Positions 43,232 through 51,227 of a stretch of 55,208 nt of DNA are shown here, piece by piece. The notes below the pieces were generated by a model. The model searched no databases. It was not told the origin of the DNA and saw nothing but the letters and a program-made list of their open reading frames with translations. Both the position numbers and the translations under genes were made by a program. Position 1 is the stretch's first letter. The number at the start of each line of letters is the position of its first letter. The DNA comes from Deltaproteobacteria bacterium (lineage in GTDB: Bacteria; UBA10199; DSSB01; JACPFA01): NCBI GenBank assembly GCA_016183235.1, contig JACPFA010000017.1, positions 1 through 55,208 on the forward strand, in the 5' to 3' direction.

Positions 43232-43815
43232 AGAAAAGAGGCTCTTAATTTAGCCAAGGGACAATCATAGATCTTCCATTTTTTGCCAATGGATGTTTGG
43301 TAACGGCGAAGAAATTTTTTAGCCGTATCACTAAGAGGGAGGTTTAATACTAATTGATTGGGAACTGACTTTATTGGCTTGAAAGTGACTTTCTTTTCGG
43401 AACTTTCTAAAAGCCAACCCAGACGATTTTTGAGATTCAGATCTACCGGTATTTCGAAATTAGGGGAATATTTTTTTACAAAATAAGAAAGTAGAGCCAA
43501 GATTCGTGAGTCCAACGTGCTTTTAGAAAGTACGTTGAGAATGATGTCAGGGAGAAGTTTAGTTAGTAAGGGCTGATGTTTGTAGTAGCAATCCCATAAA
43601 TATTGCACCCATTTTTCTGTTTTTTTATCAGTCCGATTTTGATTGAGAAGAGATGAAATTTTTAGTGCATGTTCGCCTGACGGTAATTGACGCCCCGCTA
43701 ACCAGTGGGAAAGGGTAAGCGGAGGTATCTTCAATTGATCTGCCCACCACTTTTTTCTTCGGTAACCATGTTCAATACAATCATGGTTGAGTTGTGTAAT
43801 AAGTGTGCTAAGCAT
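43228..43815 (-). CDS. HTH protein paired with a nucleotidyltransferase (pair 2)
   Basis: A 195-residue protein. YRRKKWWADQLKIPPLTLSHWLAGRQLPSGEHALKISSLL is an XRE-type helix-turn-helix in the first 60 residues. The remainder is helical and basic, ending LRRYQTSIGKKWKIYDCPLAKLRA. The ATG at 43815 starts seven bases after a 26-bp palindrome and has no ribosome site, so the transcript may be nearly leaderless. An upstream extension would run through the palindrome and is rejected. Its likely role is autoregulator and antitoxin. Confidence 0.72.
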   Translation of the reverse strand: MLSTLITQLNHDCIEHGYRRKKWWADQLKIPPLTLSHWLAGRQLPSGEHALKISSLLNQNRTDKKTEKWVQYLWDCYYKHQPLLTKLLPDIILNVLSKSTLDSRILALLSYFVKKYSPNFEIPVDLNLKNRLGWLLESSEKKVTFKPIKSVPNQLVLNLPLSDTAKKFLRRYQTSIGKKWKIYDCPLAKLRASFL

Positions 43816-43821
43816 TATATT

Positions 43822-43847
43822 TTTTATATATGATATCATATATAAAA
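43822..43847. promoter_or_regulatory. 26-bp perfect palindromic operator candidate
   Basis: TTTTATATATGATATCATATATAAAA is a perfect palindrome (positions 43822-43847; half site TTTTATATATGAT). It lies immediately upstream of the HTH/nucleotidyltransferase pair. Such a site suits binding by a dimer of the HTH protein and would overlap the -10 region. Confidence 0.65.
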
Positions 43848-43865
43848 TCAATACATAATTTTTAT

Positions 43866-43946
43866 TTTACCCGCAACTATTTGGCTTTTATTACGATAAT
43901 TCTCCCATCAATCAAAATGGGGGAAGGGAGTCGATATGGCTGGGTT
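43866..43946 (+). repeat. 81-bp direct repeat, left copy
   Basis: The segment from TTTACCCGCAACTATTTGGC to GATATGGCTGGGTT matches 48722-48802 at 79 of 81 positions. It includes a CCCAT...ATGGG hairpin and an AAGGGAG ribosome site before an ATG. Here that ATG opens only a five-codon frame (MAGL then stop), whereas the right copy leads into an ORF of 178 codons. Confidence 0.93.
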
Positions 43947-43983
43947 GTAAAAACCCATGACGAAGGAACACTTTGATTTATCA

Positions 43984-45666
43984 TTAATCATTAAATCGTA
44001 TCTCGAATTTCAATTTTTCTGTTTGGCGAAGTTTGCCAACGTGAAAAAAGGCAAAGGCTCCGTGCATGATACTATCAATAAATCCATCATTTCCTACTAA
44101 TTTCAAAGCCCATTCTTCATGGTTTTTCCATTTCACTATCACTTTAGTTCCTTCTTGATATTGTTTGCCTTGAACTGTTTGACTCTCGGCCAATGTACCG
44201 TGAAACTTTTCGCACGTACTCAACCATCCACAACGATAAGTTTCGGTTGCAAATATTGTTCCTCCTTTGAATACAAATCTGCCTGTTTCACGGGTACGTT
44301 GATCCCTTTCCAATGTGCCTATTCTACCATCATATTCCTCTATAGTATCTTTTTTGATTTGCACATCTCCGTGAGGAAAAAAAAGGGTTCCACCTTTGAA
44401 GATGATTCCTTCTGGGGTTGTTGTATCTTCTGCCAAAACTCCACCGATTACTCGAAATTTTTTTTCTAAATCCCCCGGATTTGCTTCTAGATTTACCTTG
44501 ATTACTGTTTGCCCTTTATATTTGATTCCTTGGATGGTCTGATCTTTGGCCAGGGTTCCGAAGAAGTACTCAGCCATAAGTCCCCGCATGACTTTGATTT
44601 CAGACCCACCTTGAAATTCAATGCCTCCGATCCACTGATCATTGTTCAAGGTTCCGCGTTCAACCCTGAATTCATCATTAAAAAAAATTTCTGTTCCTTG
44701 TTGGAATTCAGCACTGAATATGGGAGCGACTGAGGTTCTGCCATATCGGATAATAGCTGTACGAGCATTTGATTCGATACTGTGTATGGTTACATTTAAG
44801 GCCAAGGTGCCATGTTTTACATAACCGAAGTCATATAATTCTAATTCTGTGCCACGCGCATACTCGATTCCATCAAATGTGAGATTTTCTCCAGGGGTTA
44901 TTTTTCGGAGGGAGGTATTATCATGGAGTTCATGAACAATTGTTCCTTTTGGGAGAAAAACGTAGTTCAAATAGGGAACTTTGGAATTCAGACAAGCTTC
45001 ATTTTTCTTGATTCCACATGCTTTCAAAAAATATTGGGTCAGTCTTAGAAGGTTGGCATGTTTATGATAACCGTTGTCCCACATTTCGGTGGCAATGAGG
45101 TCAACCTTTTTTCTCGGATTTAACTGTCTTTTCTGGGTGCCAGAGATTAACTTATAATAAGACGCTGATACCTCATCTCGAAATTGACTCTCTGATGTGA
45201 AGGAAGCGTTTTTGATTTTTGATAAGGGGCCTTCTTTGATCAGTTTGACCATTTCATCGGCGGCCTTGCGTGTTTCTTCCGAACCGCTGTCAATTGGGAT
45301 TATTGTTGTATTTCTTTCTTCATGAACAGATGGCAAGGTTATATCAGTGCACATGGATGCCTTTTTTGATGCCTCCATTAACTCATGGCGGGGAAGGGCA
45401 TTGTGTTCACGCACGAACTTTCCGGAAACTATTTCAGATTTATTGCCATCAAATATAATTCTTGGTTGTGGAGTGTTGTCATGGGCATTGAGATCAACGG
45501 TTACTTGGTACTGTAATCCTTGTTCGTCTTCAACAAGAGCAATAGTATTGCCATTCCGACAGGTCCCCAATACTGCGACAGGTGAATAGATAGTAGTCAT
45601 GTATGACCCACAGCTAAAGTCAAAATGAGTTAAGATAGAACTCTGCTGCTGGCTTCGTTGTTCCAT
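43984..45666 (-). CDS. Repeat-containing protein of unknown function
   Basis: A 560-residue protein with no family I recognise. The N-terminal half (1-230) is mixed and includes a charged helical stretch (EETRKAADEMVKLIKEG). The second half holds about eight degenerate units of roughly 35-45 residues with a GTLxxDQT(I/V)xGIxFKGGTxI theme, for example at GTLNNDQWIGGIEFQGGSEI, GTLAKDQTIQGIKYKGQTVI and GTLAESQTVQGKQYQEGTKV. The units look all-beta, like a solenoid or MORN-like hairpin array. There is no signal peptide or ribosome site, and the start is uncertain. It sits in the islet bounded by the 81-bp repeats. Confidence 0.65.
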   Translation of the reverse strand: MEQRSQQQSSILTHFDFSCGSYMTTIYSPVAVLGTCRNGNTIALVEDEQGLQYQVTVDLNAHDNTPQPRIIFDGNKSEIVSGKFVREHNALPRHELMEASKKASMCTDITLPSVHEERNTTIIPIDSGSEETRKAADEMVKLIKEGPLSKIKNASFTSESQFRDEVSASYYKLISGTQKRQLNPRKKVDLIATEMWDNGYHKHANLLRLTQYFLKACGIKKNEACLNSKVPYLNYVFLPKGTIVHELHDNTSLRKITPGENLTFDGIEYARGTELELYDFGYVKHGTLALNVTIHSIESNARTAIIRYGRTSVAPIFSAEFQQGTEIFFNDEFRVERGTLNNDQWIGGIEFQGGSEIKVMRGLMAEYFFGTLAKDQTIQGIKYKGQTVIKVNLEANPGDLEKKFRVIGGVLAEDTTTPEGIIFKGGTLFFPHGDVQIKKDTIEEYDGRIGTLERDQRTRETGRFVFKGGTIFATETYRCGWLSTCEKFHGTLAESQTVQGKQYQEGTKVIVKWKNHEEWALKLVGNDGFIDSIMHGAFAFFHVGKLRQTEKLKFEIRFND

Positions 45667-45794
45667 CTAAAAAGTTTCGGGAAACTTGCCCAAGGCTTGA
45701 TTTTTCTGTATACAAGCAGTATACGGACCAAAATAGGGATTTTAGAAAAAGTGACCGGCGGTAGCCGGTATCTTACCACCTGGGTGTGTAGCCC

Positions 45795-45824
45795 TTGACA
45801 AATCTATAGTCTATAGTGTATATT
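45795..45824 (+). promoter_or_regulatory. Sigma-70 promoter of the VapBC pair
   Basis: TTGACA at 45795-45800 and TATATT at 45819-45824 with an 18-bp spacer, 25 bp before the antitoxin ATG. The spacer and -10 area contain repeated CTATAG (CTATAGTCTATAG and TTCTATAGAA), which could be the autoregulatory operator. Confidence 0.65.
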
Positions 45825-45848
45825 TCTATAGAATATAGGAAAGATATT

Positions 45849-46055
45849 ATGCCAACAACGATCCAAATTGAGAACAAAACGCTTTTACTTTTAAAGCGGC
45901 TTAAAACAAAATTTAAGGTAAAAACCTACGATGAGATCATTCGTAAGCTGATTTCTAAAAAAGTAGAACCCGTTTCTTCTCTTTTAGGCGCGCATTCTCA
46001 TCTTCCTTCTTTTAGTGAACAAGATCATCTTTTTTCTCATGACGAAGAAGACTAG
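45849..46055 (+). CDS. VapB-like antitoxin
   Basis: A 68-residue protein. PTTIQIENKTLLLLKRLKTKFKVKTYDEIIRKLI has a ribbon-helix-helix-like N-terminus. The acidic tail SEQDHLFSHDEED is the probable toxin-binding part. The ATG at 45849 follows AGGAAAG; an upstream in-frame Met would start within the -10 box and is rejected. It overlaps the toxin gene by 17 bp. Confidence 0.85.
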   Translation: MPTTIQIENKTLLLLKRLKTKFKVKTYDEIIRKLISKKVEPVSSLLGAHSHLPSFSEQDHLFSHDEED

Positions 46056-46437
46056 TTACATTATTGATTCCTTTGCTTGGGTTGAATATTTTCGAGGTTC
46101 TTCGCAAGGAGAACAGGCTGCCTCTTATATTGAAGAAGGGCAGGGCTTTACTCCGATCGTGGTTATTGCGGAGTTATCAGCTTATTATGCCAGACAAAAG
46201 ATTTCTTCTTGGGAAAGAGATTATTCTTTTATTGAAATGAAAGCTCCCTTAATTGATTTAACGCCTGAAATTGCCAAAAGAGCAGGGATCACCCGGCAAA
46301 AGATGCGCGAAACCCGCCCTAAATTTGGGCTTATGGATGCTATTATCTATGAAACAGCGCTTTCACTCAAAGCATGGGTGGTAAGTGGAGATCCTCATTT
46401 TGAGGGTCTTGCAAATGTTATCTTTTTAAAGAATTAA
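46039..46437 (+). CDS. VapC-family PIN toxin
   Basis: A 132-residue PIN-domain ribonuclease. SYIIDSFAWVEYFRGS supplies the first Asp, TPIVVIAELSAYYARQ the Glu, KFGLMDAIIYETAL the second Asp and VSGDPHFEGL the third. It is full length. The ATG at 46039 lies inside the antitoxin gene, the typical coupling. Confidence 0.92.
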   Translation: MTKKTSYIIDSFAWVEYFRGSSQGEQAASYIEEGQGFTPIVVIAELSAYYARQKISSWERDYSFIEMKAPLIDLTPEIAKRAGITRQKMRETRPKFGLMDAIIYETALSLKAWVVSGDPHFEGLANVIFLKN

Positions 46438-46502
46438 AAAACCATATTTAGGGGGTTGTTTGGGAAGCGCGGTCGGCGCGTTTCTGATAAACAAAGCAAC
46501 AA

Positions 46503-46592
46503 ATGAGGGTAAAGGATGCGGCTTTAGACCTAGGGATGGGCAAAAGTACTTTAGACAAATGGGTGCGCAGATACTCGAAAGCCTGTGGATAA
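46503..46592 (+). pseudogene. IS3-family OrfA transposase remnant
   Basis: A 29-codon frame reads VKDAALDLGMGKSTLDKWVRR, the recognition-helix part of IS3-family OrfA proteins, then ends at a stop (46590-46592). Nothing recognisable as the rest of OrfA or OrfB is near. It is therefore a fossil of an insertion sequence, inside the islet bounded by 81-bp direct repeats. Confidence 0.72.
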
Positions 46593-46624
46593 GGGGATTT
46601 TAAGGATCCCCTTATCCACAGGCT
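46580..46624. repeat. 19-bp perfect inverted repeat at the end of the IS3 remnant
   Basis: AGCCTGTGGATAAGGGGAT (46580-46598) and its exact complement (46606-46624) with a seven-base loop. No T-run follows, so it is not a standard terminator. It truncates the transposase fragment, and its position suggests a scar from insertion or deletion. Confidence 0.8.
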
Positions 46625-46695
46625 CGCGTCATTCCCTCAAAAATGCCTCTTGTCCACCCGTAACTGAAGCATTACCATTATTTCACTTTTTCATA

Positions 46696-47895
46696 TTATT
46701 TTAGTTCCATAATTACACCCTCTTCAATAAGGTCCTTAATGATTGAATGTGCATTATCTGACAATTCCCTTATTTTCTTATCAATCAAGCTAATTGCATG
46801 TAGGTGATCCGATGTTGGCTTTTCTTTCAATAGAGAGTTGGCAAAAGCTCTGAGTATGTCATAGCTCTTACTTTGTTTTCCCATTGCATGATACGATTCT
46901 GCTAGCATGATATGTGTATCCAAAACTTCATCAGCATCTTCGATGAGATCTTTTGGTTGAGGAGTTTTCAGATAGAGTTCGAAATCTTGTGTGGAGTTAG
47001 GGTAATCTTTGTTGAAAAAATAAAGTTTACCGCGAAGATGCAGGCTCCTTTTACAATAACCAAAATGCCTGTATGTTTTCTTACACAGGTCAATGGCTGT
47101 TCCCAGATGAAACATAGCCTTATCTGTTTCTGATTGTTGAATGTAGATGATGCCGATATCCTCATACAAACTATAAGGCACATCTTCCTTCTGCCCATTT
47201 GCTTTTTCGATTGCCGTCTTTAAATCAATTAAGGCATCTTCCATATTGCCATTTTGAAGCTTTGCATCTGCCCGCAATCGATAATAGAAGTAATTCTCTG
47301 GATCATTCTCAATCATCAAGCCTAGTTCTTGTATAGCTTGAGAACGCTTATCTTCGTTGTGGATCATTGCCATTACAGAATATAGGCGCTCATTATTAGG
47401 ATCATAATAGTAAATTTGTTTCGCCAATGATGTGATAACCGGCAACCCACAAATAGTCACAATACTAAGAACATACCAATGGATTTTATGAAGCCACTTG
47501 AAACGATTTGTGATGTTTTTCAATAAAATTGTTTTAGAAAAGTAAACCAAATAAACTAATAATAGTACCTGCACTGAAAATGCCAAAAGTGTAATTTGTG
47601 CAAATATTTTCCCAGATTCACCATAGGTAGAACTTCCAAGGCCATCCAAACTATTCATAGCCAACACTGCAATTGTAATCGATAATATGATAATAGCAAA
47701 AATGCCTGCTAGGATAGCTTGTACCTTCAGCATACAATTTCTAAAGCGCTGCATAATGAGCGCAAAAATGGAAACCCCGAGTATTACTGAGAATAAAATC
47801 CAAAGAAAAATATTGTTCTCTGATTTTTCAAATAGGGAGAGAAGAGCGTAGAGGGAAAGTAAGAGATTGATAAATAAAAACAATCTATCTTTCAT
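46696..47895 (-). CDS. TPR protein with membrane-spanning N-terminus
   Basis: A 399-residue protein. Five or so membrane helices lie within residues 1-165 (for example LFLFINLLLSLYALLSL and IFALIMQRF, then LAGIFAIIILSITIAVLAM). They precede a TPR array: SQAIQELGLMIENDPENYFYYRLRADAKLQNGNMEDALIDLKTAIEKA is one clear pair of units, and others continue to about residue 350. The ATG at 47895 is preferred over a TTG at 47901. Its partner is unknown; TPRs mediate protein contacts. Low G+C relative to the metabolic genes is compatible with acquisition. Confidence 0.75.
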   Translation of the reverse strand: MKDRLFLFINLLLSLYALLSLFEKSENNIFLWILFSVILGVSIFALIMQRFRNCMLKVQAILAGIFAIIILSITIAVLAMNSLDGLGSSTYGESGKIFAQITLLAFSVQVLLLVYLVYFSKTILLKNITNRFKWLHKIHWYVLSIVTICGLPVITSLAKQIYYYDPNNERLYSVMAMIHNEDKRSQAIQELGLMIENDPENYFYYRLRADAKLQNGNMEDALIDLKTAIEKANGQKEDVPYSLYEDIGIIYIQQSETDKAMFHLGTAIDLCKKTYRHFGYCKRSLHLRGKLYFFNKDYPNSTQDFELYLKTPQPKDLIEDADEVLDTHIMLAESYHAMGKQSKSYDILRAFANSLLKEKPTSDHLHAISLIDKKIRELSDNAHSIIKDLIEEGVIMELK

Positions 47896-48500
47896 GCACA
47901 AACCCCGTCTAAGTCTAACACTTTAAGCGTTGATGGTTCAAAAGCCGTCCGTTTGACCTCTCGAAAAATCCACCAAGCTCAGAAATTCGCAAAACAAACT
48001 GATATCAAAGCGATTTCCTAGTTCGAAAATCGTCTTATTGGCTCACTCAAACGTGCCCCCAGATGGACGCTTTTAGAACCGCGTGTGCCGAAATGACGCT
48101 GCTCGCGACCTGATTGAGTTTCAACTTGCACCGACCGGTTAGCCTTTGAAAGGCTGACAATGTCGAACGCCATTAATAAAATAACAATTCCTGCCCTAAA
48201 ATATATTCAGGTTCTTTGCTCTTGGCTATCGTTTTTATTTTTTATTATTTTATTTTTAAATTCATGACGAAGTAAATTCATGACGAAGGAACATCCCTAC
48301 TCGACACGAATTTTGGGGCAAAATGCCACGAATGGATAATAACCGGTAAAATTTAACAGAGCTGTGCTTTAAGCTTGCAGCCTTCTGAAAGGGTTTAGAC
48401 TGGATTTGTGCCTAAATTAGTTTGGATTTCCAAAATGAAGGTAAAAAGGTCCCTAGCTTTTCTATCTCAAAGGCCATTTTTAGAAATAGAGTTTTTTAAC
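47896..48500. other. Gene-poor stretch
   Basis: About 600 bp without a convincing gene. It contains a tandem CATGACGAAG motif near 48266-48290 that also follows the left 81-bp repeat (near 43956), and an AT-rich tract. Open frames here are short and lack ribosome sites. Confidence 0.6.
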
Positions 48501-48668
48501 TCACCCAAATTTTTCTTTGAATTTTAACTTCCAGGTGGCTTGTTGAAGAGATCGTTGTTGTTTAAGTTCTTTTGTCTTTTCTATAACCCATTCGGGATTT
48601 CCAATGGAGGGTGTTGAAGAATAAGGCTTCTTTTCCTTCCAATCGCATTGAAGAATCTCCTCTACCAT
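48501..48668 (-). CDS. Small ORF or C-terminal remnant of a lost gene
   Basis: A 55-codon frame beginning MVEEILQCDWKEKKPYSS and ending WKLKFKEKFG. It is charged and helical, with codon use like its neighbours, and the frame is open further upstream without a better start. It may be the tail of a degraded gene rather than a functional small protein. No family is recognised. Confidence 0.35.
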   Translation of the reverse strand: MVEEILQCDWKEKKPYSSTPSIGNPEWVIEKTKELKQQRSLQQATWKLKFKEKFG

Positions 48669-48721
48669 CTGAAGATAAGCGGCTATAAATATAAATATTA
48701 TAAATATTATTATAATAAATA

Positions 48722-48802
48722 TTTACCCACAACTATTTGGCTTTTATTACGATAATTCTCCCATCAATCAAAATGGGGGAAGGGAGTCGATATGACTGGG
48801 TT
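48722..48802 (+). repeat. 81-bp direct repeat, right copy
   Basis: It is identical to 43866-43946 at 79 of 81 positions, in the same orientation. It supplies the leader, ribosome site (AAGGGAG) and first codons of the ORF at 48792. The pair brackets a 4.8-kb segment holding the repeat protein, VapBC, the IS3 remnant and the TPR protein. Confidence 0.93.
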
Positions 48803-49328
48803 CTCAACCTATGTGTCGGGGTTTTTCAGTGCTATTCGTAGGGGGCTTGAAGGTGGCTTTGATCTAGAAGCAACCACCCCTGTTGTTGAAGATAAGACAA
48901 ATCGTATTGAGCTTGGAGCAGGAGTTACAGTTGGGGTGGGTATTATTAACGAGGACATTATTACCGGTGACGGAATATTGGAAGCAGGTAGATCCGAACG
49001 TTTAATTTTACCTCATGGTTCTATCTATTGGTACCATGCATTATCTGAAAAATTTGGCTTTAATGTTAAAATACAAGCCGGTTATGCCTTGTTTAGGGGG
49101 ACATACGACCGCACTAGTTTGCAAGAACCTATTCCCAATGTAAAGGATTATAGTTCTGCTGGTTTTGGCGGAATAGGGGTGGTGTTATTGAGTTATAGGC
49201 CATTTGACAGATTGTCGTTACATTTAGGTGGTGGGGCCATGGCATTGCCTAAAAATAATTTTGATCAACCCTCAAGTGTTATTGAATTTGGGCCCGTAGC
49301 TCAGTATGGTGCGGGGCTTCATTTCTAA
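48792..49328 (+). CDS. Beta-barrel-like protein without signal peptide
   Basis: A 178-residue protein with alternating hydrophobic strands (IELGAGVTVGVGI, FGFNVKIQAGYALF, FGGIGVVLLSYRPF, RLSLHLGGGAMAL and VAQYGAGLHF) ending in Phe, the usual outer-membrane barrel C-terminus. The N-terminus (MTGFSTYVSGFFSAIRRG) is not a standard signal peptide. The start lies in the 81-bp repeat, so this may be the 3' part of a larger gene joined to a new 5' end. It overlaps the convergent DUF882 gene by 50 bp. Confidence 0.5.
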   Translation: MTGFSTYVSGFFSAIRRGLEGGFDLEATTPVVEDKTNRIELGAGVTVGVGIINEDIITGDGILEAGRSERLILPHGSIYWYHALSEKFGFNVKIQAGYALFRGTYDRTSLQEPIPNVKDYSSAGFGGIGVVLLSYRPFDRLSLHLGGGAMALPKNNFDQPSSVIEFGPVAQYGAGLHF

Positions 49329-50214
49329 CCCACCGGTATTCTTTTTTGAGATAAAATTCATTGGAAGAAAGCAATTCGCTGGGTTTTTCTTGGTCAAAGA
49401 AGACCAAACGGAGCTTACCATATGAGGTTGGTTTTAAGGAAAAGCGGGCAATTTGCATCGAACCTGTTCCGGTGATTCCACTCCATGTTACAGCAAGCTT
49501 ATCTTGATGGTCTATCCATTTCCCACGGTGAAAATGTTGTAGACGTAAGGGTGAAAGCGCTTTGAGGTCACTGGTAAGGGGTAGTTTCAGTGTGAGTAAG
49601 ATGGCGGGGATGGAATTTCCAACGTATTCGTTTTTATCGGTTTGAATTTGTAACCTGGCCTTAGGGTTTAAGACCCCAATCAATTTACGTTCGTTCGGTA
49701 AGGCATCAGACCAGGTGCGAAAGGGCCCCACATCCACGTGCACAAAATCTAAACTACCATAATAACCAACGCCGCCTAATTTTAATTTCAGCAAATAATC
49801 CCGCAGGGTTTCTTCACGAATCTCATCGATATGAATATCGATGGCTTTACCTTGCATATGTAAACTTTGCGGGCTTACCTTGTGGCCCGTTTTAAGTAGA
49901 TTTTCATTGAGCTCAGGGCTGCGATAGCCCGAAATAATTTCGACCGTATCGGCGCCAAAATGATCTTGGAGATGATCGAGTAGGTCTAATAAACGTGGTT
50001 CAATGTTAATAGGTTGGCCGTTATCGCGGGAACGCAGTAAATGATTGGCCTTGTTGATGCCATCTAACCGATAGCTCTTTTTATCTCGAAAGGTAACTTG
50101 GCTGAATTCATTGAGGTGGTAATTAAACAAATTGAGGGTGCCATCCCCCGTGGGCCAATTAGAAGTTTGACTCCATAGCGGAGCTGGCAACAAGAGTAGG
50201 ATCGCCAGCCACAT
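49279..50214 (-). CDS. DUF882/YcbK-type peptidase
   Basis: A 311-residue exported protein. A signal peptide (MWLAILLLLPAPLWSQT) is followed by an M15/DUF882 core with VEIISGYRSPELNENL, SLHMQGKAIDIHI and GGVGYYGSLDFVHVDVGPFRTW, which supply His, Asp and His zinc ligands. A beta-rich extension (about 190-300) follows. Members cut or remodel peptidoglycan cross-links. The ATG at 50214 is chosen over upstream Mets inside the transpeptidase gene, which it still overlaps by 56 bp. Confidence 0.85.
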   Translation of the reverse strand: MWLAILLLLPAPLWSQTSNWPTGDGTLNLFNYHLNEFSQVTFRDKKSYRLDGINKANHLLRSRDNGQPINIEPRLLDLLDHLQDHFGADTVEIISGYRSPELNENLLKTGHKVSPQSLHMQGKAIDIHIDEIREETLRDYLLKLKLGGVGYYGSLDFVHVDVGPFRTWSDALPNERKLIGVLNPKARLQIQTDKNEYVGNSIPAILLTLKLPLTSDLKALSPLRLQHFHRGKWIDHQDKLAVTWSGITGTGSMQIARFSLKPTSYGKLRLVFFDQEKPSELLSSNEFYLKKEYRWVRNEAPHHTELRAQIQ

Positions 50215-51061
50215 CGTTTTGCACCTGACAAATCGGATCCAAAGAAAAGTTAAGGGCGACAACATCGGGTGTACCATAAAACAAATCTTCTAACGCTACA
50301 ATCGCTCCGTTGGTTTTAATTGTTGCTCGCAAGTTTTTAATTTTTTCTAAATCCAAGGGTGCGGTGTAAACTCCTTGGGCCAATAGATGTTCAACAATGG
50401 CATTTAAAAGTTCTTCTTTGCGACCATAGAAATTAGGGTGAAGAGTGAGCTCTGTTTTATAGAGTTCAAAGGGTTCGTAGATAGTTCGCACGCGAACGGC
50501 CTTGGGCAGATTTTTGACCACGGTTTGCCAACGAGTTTTGCTGTATTTGTTTTCCCAGGTATTATTTTCATTAGGCAACAATTCTGTTTGCAAAAAAGTT
50601 CCCAATTCGATCGCATCTTTGCTATTCATGCGAATGCAACCATGACTTGCCGGATGGCCAATGCTCCAAGGTTTGCTGGTGCCGTGGATGAGGACTGCTT
50701 GTTGCATGGGTAATTTGACTGGGCCTAAAGGATTGTTGGGGCCAGGGGGTTCGGGCTTGGCATTTTTTGCCCAAGGGCTATCGGGAGGGTTCCAACCTGG
50801 GTTCCAAATGATTTGTTTAAAATGGAACTTAGTGACGGGAGTGGGGAAAGCCGGCGCTCCTACCGCGACTTTAAAATGTCTGATGGGTTTTCCATTTTTG
50901 TAAACGGTCATTTTGGTGGCGGGAATATTGACGACGATTTGAAGATTTTCGGCAAACTCCATCCCTAAGCGCTTTTCTTCAGCATAAAGGGAAGGACTTA
51001 GGAGAAAAACCCCCAGTCCGAGAATAAAAGCTAAAAATGTGAAAATGGCCTTTTGCGACAT
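50159..51061 (-). CDS. L,D-transpeptidase (YkuD family)
   Basis: A 300-residue exported enzyme forming 3-3 peptidoglycan cross-links or anchoring proteins. A signal peptide (residues 1-20, ending SLYA) precedes the YkuD domain: QIVVNIPATKMTVYKNGKPIRHFKV, then HGTSKPWSIGHPASHGCIRM with the catalytic Cys. A C-terminal domain of about 130 residues is of unclear fold. GGGGAGAAG lies before the ATG at 51061. It forms an overlapping operon with the DUF882 peptidase. Confidence 0.93.
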   Translation of the reverse strand: MSQKAIFTFLAFILGLGVFLLSPSLYAEEKRLGMEFAENLQIVVNIPATKMTVYKNGKPIRHFKVAVGAPAFPTPVTKFHFKQIIWNPGWNPPDSPWAKNAKPEPPGPNNPLGPVKLPMQQAVLIHGTSKPWSIGHPASHGCIRMNSKDAIELGTFLQTELLPNENNTWENKYSKTRWQTVVKNLPKAVRVRTIYEPFELYKTELTLHPNFYGRKEELLNAIVEHLLAQGVYTAPLDLEKIKNLRATIKTNGAIVALEDLFYGTPDVVALNFSLDPICQVQNDVAGDPTLVASSAMESNF

Positions 51062-51227
51062 TTCTTCTCCCCATGCCCTCAATAAAATTATAGACGAAGT
51101 AAGTCCCCTATAGGAAGCTAAATTTCTATTAATGACGCAATGCAGAAATTTCCTTGCGCAACTTTTGTAGGGACAACACGAGAATTACTTAGGGATTAAA
51201 AGGGTTTTAGGGGCCCACAGGGGAGCT

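Noticed and set aside
43816-43851. Upstream start for the HTH protein at 43851
   Set aside because: It would translate the 26-bp palindrome and the likely promoter; the ATG at 43815 is the sensible start.
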